Assembly: GCA_964633725.1 (NCBI GenBank)
Contig: CAZWHY010000044.1
Coordinates: 1 to 27,594 of the forward strand
DNA from: Berkiella_A sp964633725
GTDB lineage: Bacteria > Pseudomonadota > Gammaproteobacteria > Berkiellales > Berkiellaceae
Length of the DNA: 27,594 bases
Direction: 5' to 3'
The stretch's first letter is position 1. Every line of letters starts with the position of its first letter. The translations under genes were made by a program, and so were the position numbers. The notes under the pieces are model-generated. The model had not been told where the DNA came from. It ran no database searches and saw only the letters and a program-made list of their open reading frames with translations. Shown here piece after piece: positions 16,541 to 23,810 of this stretch.

Positions 16541-16730
16541 ATCTTATTTGAGCTTATATTTTGCCGTTGCGGATGCGATATGATTAATCGATCCTTGTTC
16601 TTTTTTACTAAAATGTAAGTCTAAATTATTTTGCTCAGACCAGTAGGTTATATCATTTTCTGTTAAGCAATAAAACTGTGTTTTGGCCTGTTGCTCTAAT
16701 AATTCCAGGCCAATATCATGATGTGGATGT
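16538..16730 (-). pseudogene. Partial duplicate of the phosphopantetheinyl transferase gene
   Basis: About 180 bases closely resemble 18770-18951, in the same orientation. The deduced peptide matches residues 137-190 of the complete protein with 48 of 54 identical (for example YCLTENDITYWSEQNNLDLH), then meets an in-frame TAA where the full gene reads KQDL. It lacks both the N-terminal metal-binding motif and the C-terminus, so it is a remnant. The divergence shows it is not a very recent copy. Confidence 0.9.
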
Positions 16731-16778
16731 TTCGGACGCTTACCGGGCTTTTACGGGGCATGTATGCTTTTCAAGCCG

Positions 16779-18425
16779 TCAATGACGGCGGTTCCTCTCC
16801 ATTGCTCTTTCTTCTTCATGCAACATTGAGACACTTTGCCTTAATTCTTGTCTAGCTTGTCTTTGCGCTTGTCTAGCTTGCATAAAATTGACTAATATGG
16901 GCTCCGCATCTGCTTGTGAATGTGATGAACTACCAGCATCATCGGCTGCTCGCACTCTAGAACCACTACCATTATTTGCTATTGACCAAGTACATTCTTG
17001 CATATCAATACATACTGGCTGGTCTCTGGTACATACAACAGCTTGTTCTCTTGAGTCGAAATACGTCAATGCACCGTTTTTAATGTAACCTTCGATTGTC
17101 CTTTGAGCTGAAGCTCCCGCCAATAAGTCGAAAAAGTCTTTATGGGGGATATAGTTAGGAGTATCAGGTCGTAGCAATGCCTCGTTACTTATATTCCCTA
17201 ATGTACAATAGTGTGAACTATGTGCTCTAGCGGCTATGTTTACTTGTGAGATATGCTCAATATTATTAACTATATGACTTGCTGCTAATTTAAAAAGTCG
17301 TTCTACCATGGGTTGGTTGATTTCATGGTGTTTCGTTACAAAAATATTAAATACTAAATGCTGAGCAGGGTTAATGTAAGCAAATGTTTGACCAACAATT
17401 TTCGGCTCTCCGGCAGCGTTAAGCTTTTCAATCACATAAAATCCACCTTTAGGGTTACTTGCACCATAGGTACAATATGTCCAACCTTGAGAACCTGGCA
17501 CGTCACCCTTAGTACAATCATTGGTAATATTGCCTAATACAAAGATTACTGGATCTGCTTGATCTAACTTTCTTAAACGATAGCGTTTTTTGCCCGATTC
17601 TACACATACAGTAATATCTGGGATAAGATTTTCAGAATCAGCATTTGCTTGCCTAATGCAAGAAGCATCTATATAACTTTTTAAGAAGTGAGAGTAATAG
17701 TCTTGTATAGAGGTTATGCTAGGAGCACATAACCCTTGCAAAAAGTCAATCTCCTTCGGACTAAAACCATATTTCATGAATATTTTGCCAAGTTCATATT
17801 TGTTTGCAAGGCCATTAACTTGAGGTTCTAAATATGCAGGGTCTAGTATTTTATCGATAAAGAGCTTCTCAATCTTTTTAAGACACATTTTAACGTTATC
17901 TTTTCTGATTTTATTATATTTTTCTTTTATATGCTCAAACTCAGGATAGTCCTGAATATATAATAATAAATGTTTATGCTTTGTTACAAAGTTTTTACCT
18001 GCTTGCTTGCAAGAAAGTTTTTCCCAAAAAGGATCCAATAAAGCACTTTTATTGGTTTTGAACAAGTGCATTTTTTTAAGCTCGGCAAAGTCTTCGCCCC
18101 CTTCTCTTATAATCTTTGATATAGCGGTTACATGACTTTTATGTTCTGCTACATGCTGATCAAAATTTCTGTCGTTTCTATTTTTGTCTTTACTTATATC
18201 AATATATAAAGAATCTATGTGTGATAATAGTCCTTCATCATCAAAATCCTTTATACGCTCATGCGCTGCATCCAAGTCGCTAAAGATATGTTTTATACTA
18301 ATTGCAAGACTTTTAAATTGCATATCGGGTAAAAAGTCAAATCCTGTGCATGGTACCGAACCCTTTTCAGTATTAATAACTTCCGCATATGACTGTTTAA
18401 TAGCCTCGCTTAAATGTATCTTCAT
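16779..18425 (-). CDS. Candidate effector with GNAT-like C-terminal region
   Basis: 548 aa, not confidently assignable. The start at 18425 has AAGGGG about 7 bases upstream. Residues about 1-280 are helical, Lys/Asp/His-rich and without known motifs. Residues about 285-405 (LGNITNDC, then GGFYVIEK, GQTFAYIN and HLVFNIFVTKH) form an alternating beta pattern that recalls GNAT-like domains at the ends of several Legionella-type proteins; this rests on pattern only. The tail, from about 495, is low complexity: Ser/Asp, then Gln/Arg/Glu repeats (QARQAQRQARQELRQ), likely a coiled coil. No signal peptide or transmembrane span. It sits between two copies of the same gene segment and between IS66-like ends, so it was probably acquired. 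Confidence 0.72.
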   Translation of the reverse strand: MKIHLSEAIKQSYAEVINTEKGSVPCTGFDFLPDMQFKSLAISIKHIFSDLDAAHERIKDFDDEGLLSHIDSLYIDISKDKNRNDRNFDQHVAEHKSHVTAISKIIREGGEDFAELKKMHLFKTNKSALLDPFWEKLSCKQAGKNFVTKHKHLLLYIQDYPEFEHIKEKYNKIRKDNVKMCLKKIEKLFIDKILDPAYLEPQVNGLANKYELGKIFMKYGFSPKEIDFLQGLCAPSITSIQDYYSHFLKSYIDASCIRQANADSENLIPDITVCVESGKKRYRLRKLDQADPVIFVLGNITNDCTKGDVPGSQGWTYCTYGASNPKGGFYVIEKLNAAGEPKIVGQTFAYINPAQHLVFNIFVTKHHEINQPMVERLFKLAASHIVNNIEHISQVNIAARAHSSHYCTLGNISNEALLRPDTPNYIPHKDFFDLLAGASAQRTIEGYIKNGALTYFDSREQAVVCTRDQPVCIDMQECTWSIANNGSGSRVRAADDAGSSSHSQADAEPILVNFMQARQAQRQARQELRQSVSMLHEEERAMERNRRH

Positions 18426-18532
18426 TTTGCGCCCCTTTATATTGACAACTTGACTTACAATGCTTGATTTTACCTTAATGCTTGCTCAATTAACATAATA
18501 AAAAGATAAAGGGTAGTTAGAAATAGATATGT

Positions 18533-18548
18533 GTGAGGTTCTGGTGAG
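18533..18548 (+). repeat. Solo IS66-type left end
   Basis: GTGAGGTTCTGGTGAG matches the first 16 bases of the intact IS66 left end with one mismatch, oriented inward to the right. No transposase follows; the phosphopantetheinyl transferase gene begins 39 bases on. With the IS66-like tip at 15978 it brackets the 16.0-18.5 kb segment. Confidence 0.7.
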
Positions 18549-18561
18549 TAATTTTTGTGTC

Positions 18562-18577
18562 CCCTCTGGCAAGAGGG
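18562..18577 (-). terminator. Possible weak terminator of the fatty-acid operon
   Basis: CCCTCT-GGCA-AGAGGG hairpin just downstream of the last operon gene. On the minus strand it is followed by GACACAAAAATTA, so it lacks a real T-run; the call is tentative. Confidence 0.3.
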
Positions 18578-18586
18578 TTGTCGTAT

Positions 18587-19348
18587 TTATAAAATGTAAG
18601 TTTTGGGGCAGGTATAAGTCCATCCCACCCATTCACCATGATGAGATAAACTAATATCTATATTCGTTTTTTTACCGTGATATAGCAAAAAAGGCGGGTG
18701 CATTTTTTTATTTAAGCTAGGACGTATGACTTCTAGTTTTTTGATATCCCAACCCAATTTTTGAGCTAAATCTTGTTTGAGCTTATATTTTGCTGTTGCG
18801 GATGCAGTATGATTTATAGACTCTTGTTCTGTTTTGCTAAAATGTAAATCTAAATTATTTTGCTCAGACCAGTAGGTGATATCATTTTCTGTTAAGCAAT
18901 AAAGCTGTGTTTTGGTCTGTTGCTCTAATAATGCTAAGTCAATACCATGACCATGCGTTTCATGAGTTTGAGATTGTGAATATTTTGTATTTAAATATCC
19001 TGCCACATGTAATTTATTTTTATCCCATATGCCTATAGCCTGAATTATATAATTATCATATATAATATCTAATCGTTGTTTTGATTCTGATAAATTAACA
19101 TTAGACTTTATAGTAACCTGAAATAATTTGTGCGAAAAAATCGGAGGTGTTTTAATTTTGGAAATTATTTTATAAGCGGTTTCTTTCGCCGCCCAAAAAA
19201 ACCAAAGTTGAAGCTCGGGGTTAGATGAGACAAGAATAAGCTGTTGTTCATTAGGCGTAAAAACACGCCTTAAAAATCTAGGATCTTGAGATTTATTGGA
19301 GGGTAGGCTTTCACCTAAATCAATAATATCATTCCCAACAATAATCAA
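18587..19348 (-). CDS. 4'-phosphopantetheinyl transferase superfamily protein
   Basis: Transfers the phosphopantetheine arm of coenzyme A to a serine of an acyl carrier protein. 253 aa. Motif VGNDIID at 4-10 and WAAKETAYK at 52-60 are the two magnesium/CoA-binding signatures of the superfamily. The length is about that of two-lobed Sfp-type enzymes and twice that of AcpS; the second lobe (about 137-253) includes LSHHGEWVGW near the end. It is the last gene of the minus-strand fatty-acid operon and overlaps the acyltransferase gene by 20 bases. The obvious partner is the ACP encoded two genes upstream, whose attachment motif is unusual, so this enzyme is probably dedicated to it. A partial second copy lies at 16538-16730. 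Confidence 0.88.
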   Translation of the reverse strand: MIIVGNDIIDLGESLPSNKSQDPRFLRRVFTPNEQQLILVSSNPELQLWFFWAAKETAYKIISKIKTPPIFSHKLFQVTIKSNVNLSESKQRLDIIYDNYIIQAIGIWDKNKLHVAGYLNTKYSQSQTHETHGHGIDLALLEQQTKTQLYCLTENDITYWSEQNNLDLHFSKTEQESINHTASATAKYKLKQDLAQKLGWDIKKLEVIRPSLNKKMHPPFLLYHGKKTNIDISLSHHGEWVGWTYTCPKTYIL

Positions 19349-20108
19349 AGTATTCTGATTCCATTTTGCTTAAAGTGAGGATAACTTCAGAAGAGAGCGC
19401 TCTAATTTGTCGCATGCCAGATAGGTCGCTTGTGGGTTGAGTCATCTTAGCGTCTATATAAAAATTTTCCCCACGGGCGGGGTAATCACTTTTTTGCGCT
19501 TGGTGTTGGCCACGCATATAAACACATAAGACATGACAATTAGGTGTGCGCTGAATAATACGGCCAACACCATATGAGTAGTCCGTGGTATCAATCCGGC
19601 CTTTATCGCCTCTTTTGCCTTCAGGGAAAATCATTGTAAGATGCTGGTCAGAGACCAAATACAAAATCTTATCTAATGACTCATTAACCTCTTGTCTACT
19701 ACCGCCACGGCTCACAGGAATGCAACAGCCAATATAACAAAAGATACGCAATAAAATACTATGAAAATAACGCTCTTTTTCGGGTAGATTCCAAGCAAAC
19801 TTCTTGAATTCTCCCAGATAAAAGCCTAGTGAACCCAGTGCCCATAATATAATGAGCGAATCGATCTTGGTTAAATGATTCGCGCAAATCAAAATGGGTT
19901 GCTGGGTGTCTGTCAGCATGCGTTTAAAATCTTGTCGAAACTGTTTTAGGTTTTTGATTTTATAACCATAAACAAAACGCATAATCGCAGTGCTCAGCAC
20001 ATACCATATGGGCATTGTTAACCAGGCGACGAGTTTTTGTAAACGCAATGCAAGCTTTAGCCTTTGAGGCAGTGCGCTTGCATTATTGGCTTGTTCAGAA
20101 TGCTTCAC
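19329..20108 (-). CDS. LPLAT-type 1-acyl acyltransferase (PlsC-like)
   Basis: 259 aa. The acyltransferase motif H(X)4D appears as NHLTKID (His78, Asp83), the second block as PVSRGGSRQ (131-139), and the third as FPEGKRG (161-167). Family members move an acyl group from acyl-ACP or acyl-CoA to a glycerophospholipid or another hydroxyl acceptor. A hydrophobic segment at about 28-48 could associate with the membrane. Coming directly after ACP in the operon, it probably unloads the finished chain onto its acceptor lipid; the acceptor cannot be inferred. It follows ACP by 16 bases and overlaps the transferase gene downstream. Confidence 0.9.
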   Translation of the reverse strand: MKHSEQANNASALPQRLKLALRLQKLVAWLTMPIWYVLSTAIMRFVYGYKIKNLKQFRQDFKRMLTDTQQPILICANHLTKIDSLIILWALGSLGFYLGEFKKFAWNLPEKERYFHSILLRIFCYIGCCIPVSRGGSRQEVNESLDKILYLVSDQHLTMIFPEGKRGDKGRIDTTDYSYGVGRIIQRTPNCHVLCVYMRGQHQAQKSDYPARGENFYIDAKMTQPTSDLSGMRQIRALSSEVILTLSKMESEYFDYCWE

Positions 20109-20124
20109 TATTTTGTCTCAAATA

Positions 20125-20376
20125 TTAAGCAGCTACTAAAGTATTAATCAAATCTACCGCATTTTTCAGTGTTGCAACACCATCTGCTGCATCATCATCA
20201 ATTTCAATATCAAACTTGTCTTCAAAATCAATAATAATATCGACTAAACGAGCAGAGTTAATTTTGAGATCTGCTAATAGATTAGTCTCAGGCTTAATCT
20301 CTTCTGCTTTATGCTCAGATTTGCTGTATTTCATTAAGATTTCAATCACTTGGTTGGTAATTTCGTTTGTGCTCAT
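20125..20376 (-). CDS. Acyl carrier protein, atypical
   Basis: 83 aa, acidic and helical, as ACPs are. Ser41 in LKINSARLVDII corresponds to the phosphopantetheine serine, but the usual D-S-L is N-S-A here. Helix II continues as IIIDFEDKFDIEIDDD, the region that contacts partner enzymes. The start ATG 20376 is preceded by GAGGAAGAG; the TTG upstream would include that site. It lies between KAS II and the acyltransferase, so it is the carrier of this cassette rather than the housekeeping AcpP. Confidence 0.93.
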   Translation of the reverse strand: MSTNEITNQVIEILMKYSKSEHKAEEIKPETNLLADLKINSARLVDIIIDFEDKFDIEIDDDAADGVATLKNAVDLINTLVAA

Positions 20377-20427
20377 TATGCTCTTCCTCAAAGTTGAAAA
20401 TTAAAAGTTAAAAAGTTTCAAAATAAA

Positions 20428-21720
20428 TTATGGCTGCCATTTTTTAAAAATTAAGCAGGCATTAACATCACCAAATCCAAAGCTGGCTTTGGCGAGTATG
20501 TCGATTGGCGTTTCGATGGTTTTACGCACAATACTCTTTTCAAAAGGTTTTAATGCTTCGTGCAAATCTTCACAGTTCAATGAACCATGCACAAAGTCTT
20601 TATACACCTCTAATACGCATGCGACAGCTTCCATACCGCCCGCAGCGCCTAAACCATGCCCAATCATAGACTTAGTTGAGTTTATATAAGGGAGATGTTC
20701 CGGCTCGACCCCTAACGCTTTTTGCCAGTTTGTCACTTCATGCGGATCGGCGAATGTGGCGGTCAAATGGCCATTAATCGCATTGACTTGATGACCTGCA
20801 ATACCGGCGGATTTTAATGCTGAGCGAATACAACGTTGTACGCTATTAGGGTTGGGCGCCGTCATGCTACCGCCTTGACGATGTCCACCACAATTAATAA
20901 ATTGACCAATAATTTCAGCATAAATACGTGCACCACGTGCTTGCGCGCTTTCTAGGCTTTCTAGCATCAAAATACCGGCACCAGAGCCAGGAATAAATCC
21001 AGCGGCACTCGCACTCATCGGACGTGATGCTTTGGTGGGATCCTGATTGAAATTTTTGTTTAAGACACGCATCGCATCAAACCCAGCCCAAATATACTCA
21101 GATGAGCCCTCGGCGCCACCGGCCAACATGCGTTCTGCTAATCCAGCTTTGATACGATAGACTGCATCGGCGATGGCTTCTGTACCAGTAGAGCAGGCGC
21201 TGCTATTTGTAGTAACTTGATTGCCTAAGGCCAACAAGCCAGCGACTTTTGCAGAAACACCACTACCCATGACTTGTTCAACGATGGTAGAGCCCATGCG
21301 ACGAACGCGGCCAGCATCAGTCATCGGAACCAGTTTAGCGCCCGTGGTGTCCATACCGCCAATGCCTGTGCCAATAATAGCGCCCATATCCCAATCGACA
21401 TCTGAATCTTCGGCAGGCAATTCAAAGCCAGCGTCTTTGAATGCATCAATCGCGGCAATAGAGGCATAAGTAATATTGCTATTCATAGACATCAGTTGTT
21501 CTTGGGTAAAATATTGTTCTTGTATGGCTTCAATATTTTTAGGCACACCTGCAACATGGCAACCAAACTTTAAGTCTTCTAATTTTGATTGATGGGAGAT
21601 ACCTGAAATGCCATTTCTAAGTGCGTGTTCATATTCTTTTATACCATGGCCATTCGGGGCGATAATGCCTAAGCCGGTAATAACAACGCGTCGATTATTC
21701 GTATTATTTATTTCGCTCAT
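20428..21720 (-). CDS. 3-oxoacyl-ACP synthase II (FabF-like)
   Basis: Extends the acyl chain by decarboxylative condensation with malonyl-ACP. 430 aa from ATG 21720, chosen because AGGAG precedes it by 7 bases and it overlaps the FabZ-like gene stop as ATGA. The catalytic set is complete: Cys176 in SSACSTGTEAI, His318 in NGHLTAT (usually NAHGTST), Lys350 and His355 in STKSMIGHGLGAAGG. The active His motif is divergent, so it belongs to a specialised branch rather than housekeeping FabF. It is the elongating condensing enzyme of the operon. Confidence 0.93.
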   Translation of the reverse strand: MSEINNTNNRRVVITGLGIIAPNGHGIKEYEHALRNGISGISHQSKLEDLKFGCHVAGVPKNIEAIQEQYFTQEQLMSMNSNITYASIAAIDAFKDAGFELPAEDSDVDWDMGAIIGTGIGGMDTTGAKLVPMTDAGRVRRMGSTIVEQVMGSGVSAKVAGLLALGNQVTTNSSACSTGTEAIADAVYRIKAGLAERMLAGGAEGSSEYIWAGFDAMRVLNKNFNQDPTKASRPMSASAAGFIPGSGAGILMLESLESAQARGARIYAEIIGQFINCGGHRQGGSMTAPNPNSVQRCIRSALKSAGIAGHQVNAINGHLTATFADPHEVTNWQKALGVEPEHLPYINSTKSMIGHGLGAAGGMEAVACVLEVYKDFVHGSLNCEDLHEALKPFEKSIVRKTIETPIDILAKASFGFGDVNACLIFKKWQP

Positions 21721-22193
21721 GATTTCACTCCTAGTCCAGCCAAGGTACCTGAACAAACAGAGGTACCGTCTTCTAATGTGGTCTCAAATTCTACTTTTAA
21801 TTTCAAACGTCTAAAATATATTTTTTTAGCACGCATGATAATACGTTGGCCTGGTTTGACCAAACCATTAAATTCTACTTGTGCTTCCGTAAACAGGGTT
21901 AGGATTTTAGAGATTTCGTCTTTAGGGAAGGCCTTGGCTGCTAAGTAGATACCAAACGCCACAACGCCAGCTTGCGCACTGGCTTCTAATAATACAACAC
22001 CTGGTGTAATCGGGTTATTTGGGAAGTGACCTTCATAAAAAGATTCGTCTTGTTTCCAAGTATAAGCCGCAGTTATACCATTATCATCCAATTCAATAAT
22101 TTCATCAATAAATCGAAAGGGCGCTTGTTGCGGCACAAGGGCTAAAACCTCTGCTTTGGTCAAAATTGTTTTTGTTTTTACTGTTTCAGTCAT
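21717..22193 (-). CDS. 3-hydroxyacyl-ACP dehydratase, FabZ-like
   Basis: 158 aa hotdog-fold dehydratase. His56 in EGHFPNNPITPG and Glu70 in VVLLEASAQ are the catalytic pair of FabZ. It is slightly longer than E. coli FabZ (151 aa). It removes water from 3-hydroxyacyl-ACP during elongation. It lies one base downstream of the FabA-like gene and overlaps the KAS II gene by 4 bases. Two dehydratases in one operon suggest different chain-length or isomerisation roles. Confidence 0.93.
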   Translation of the reverse strand: MTETVKTKTILTKAEVLALVPQQAPFRFIDEIIELDDNGITAAYTWKQDESFYEGHFPNNPITPGVVLLEASAQAGVVAFGIYLAAKAFPKDEISKILTLFTEAQVEFNGLVKPGQRIIMRAKKIYFRRLKLKVEFETTLEDGTSVCSGTLAGLGVKS

Positions 22194-22194
22194 G

Positions 22195-22788
22195 TTAAAC
22201 CTTTATAATGCCGCCAATGGAATTTTTAGAGGGATTGGGGTAGTCTGTATAGGCAATACCTTGGAATATTCCAACCTTTGCACCGTCTAATGTATAAATT
22301 AGCGCATCGTCTACAAATACTTTTGCAGAGCCGACAACCAAAGAGCTGCGACCTTCTTGTAATACGCTATAACGTTTAATATCAATTTCATAACGAACGA
22401 CTTTGTTATAGGGGCGTATTTGGCCATCAAATGCAATTTCTTTACAGCCTAAAGCTCGGCCATTACCTTCACTGCCTTGCGTAACGCAATAAAAACCCAA
22501 CAACTGCCAAACTGCATCGACGCCTAAGCAACCGGGCTGCACTGGATCGCCATTAAAGTGACATTGAAAAAACCATTCATCTACTTTGATATCTTTTTCG
22601 CCAACAATACGGCCTTTATTACCTTTGCGGCTAATCTCTGTCACCCTATCGACCATCAGAAATGGCGGGGTGGGTAAGCGAGAAAATTCTTTCGGTGGAT
22701 TTTCCACTAAGTTACCATAAGCGAAGGCAATTAATTCTTCTTTAGAAAAATGATCGCGATCTAAAAATTCATTGTAGGTTAACATCAT
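22195..22788 (-). CDS. FabA-like hydroxyacyl-ACP dehydratase/isomerase
   Basis: 197 aa. His77 and Asp91, in CHFNGDPVQPGCLGVDAVWQ, have the same 14-residue spacing as the catalytic His70 and Asp84 of E. coli FabA. The downstream block GRALGCKEIAFDGQI also matches FabA. FabA dehydrates and can isomerise trans-2 to cis-3-decenoyl-ACP, the branch point to unsaturated chains; whether this paralogue isomerises cannot be read from sequence. It is longer at the N-terminus than E. coli FabA (172 aa). Either M1 or M2 could be the start. Confidence 0.93.
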   Translation of the reverse strand: MMLTYNEFLDRDHFSKEELIAFAYGNLVENPPKEFSRLPTPPFLMVDRVTEISRKGNKGRIVGEKDIKVDEWFFQCHFNGDPVQPGCLGVDAVWQLLGFYCVTQGSEGNGRALGCKEIAFDGQIRPYNKVVRYEIDIKRYSVLQEGRSSLVVGSAKVFVDDALIYTLDGAKVGIFQGIAYTDYPNPSKNSIGGIIKV

Positions 22789-22805
22789 TATTTATATTCA
22801 CTATT

Positions 22806-23810
22806 CTAACGAAATTCAATTCTCATACTAGACCAGGTTAACCCTGCGCCAACAACGACTAATCCAATGGTATCGCCAGAGGTGAACGTATCCCAGTTTT
22901 GGCTTAATACTGTAGGCGCGCCTGCCGCACCTGTATTACCAAAGTGATCGATGTTATATAAATGGCGATCTGTATTTAACGCACAGCGTGATTGTACAGA
23001 TTGCAGCATCGTCAGGTTTGCTTGATGTCCAATAAAGTACATATCTACATTAGCATCTGTCTTTTGCTTTAAGTCTTTAAAGCATTGTACAGATTGCCTG
23101 ATGGCGAAAGATTGTACGGCACGACCATCTTGTTGAAAATGCCCTAATCTAGGGATTTTGACCGCTTCCCATTTTTTTGGGTTAGATTGCATGGTGGTAT
23201 GTGTAATAACCGTTTTGCTTGGGATTTTAGTCGAAACCACACAAGCAAAAGTACCATCTCCCCATAATACCGCAGTGCTTCTGTCGGTATAATTAATTGT
23301 ACGTGTATTGTTTTCTGGAATCACGACTAAAACATATTCTGGCAAGGCATTAGCATCCATCATCGATAGAAAATGCATATGTGCCCCAAAGGAGGAGCAT
23401 GCAGAATTTAAATCAAAAGCAGGGGCTTCTATATCTAAACGAGCTGCAATGGTGCAAGCTTCTGCGGGGGTGACTACGTCGGGAGAGCAGCCGCCTGCGA
23501 TCACCATACCAATTTGGTCGGCGGTGATACCCGCATGTTGGAGCGCTTTTTTGGCGGCACGTTGGCCGGTTTCAGCATTGCTGTATACGGCGGCCTCGAT
23601 AGCGGCTCTGGGATCAAGATTTTGCGTTTGACGAATATAGTCTAATGGCAAAACGGTGCGGCGCTCTTTGATGCCGACTCTATCCATAATCCATTCATGA
23701 TTGGTTTCTATATTTAAAGATTCTAAAAATAGATTATCGATAATATTCTCGGGGTGAAAATGACCCACCCCATGCAAATACAAATTAGCCACTGATGTGT
23801 TCTCCACCAT
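22806..23810 (-). CDS. 3-oxoacyl-ACP synthase III (FabH-like)
   Basis: 334 aa. The FabH triad is intact: Cys138 in LNSACSSFGAH, His262 in FIGHQANLTML and Asn292 in HFGNTGAAGAP. FabH enzymes start synthesis by condensing an acyl-CoA primer with malonyl-ACP, so this gene gives the cassette its own entry point and can set the primer. It lacks the usual short FabH N-terminus and has a longer insert near residues 50-75. Its start overlaps the enoyl reductase gene by 26 bases. Confidence 0.92.
   Translation of the reverse strand: MVENTSVANLYLHGVGHFHPENIIDNLFLESLNIETNHEWIMDRVGIKERRTVLPLDYIRQTQNLDPRAAIEAAVYSNAETGQRAAKKALQHAGITADQIGMVIAGGCSPDVVTPAEACTIAARLDIEAPAFDLNSACSSFGAHMHFLSMMDANALPEYVLVVIPENNTRTINYTDRSTAVLWGDGTFACVVSTKIPSKTVITHTTMQSNPKKWEAVKIPRLGHFQQDGRAVQSFAIRQSVQCFKDLKQKTDANVDMYFIGHQANLTMLQSVQSRCALNTDRHLYNIDHFGNTGAAGAPTVLSQNWDTFTSGDTIGLVVVGAGLTWSSMRIEFR

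Noticed and set aside
16741..16800. Hairpin CCGTC-AAT-GACGG near the end of the 548-aa gene, considered as a terminator
   Set aside because: It overlaps the end of the coding frame and has no T-run on the minus strand.
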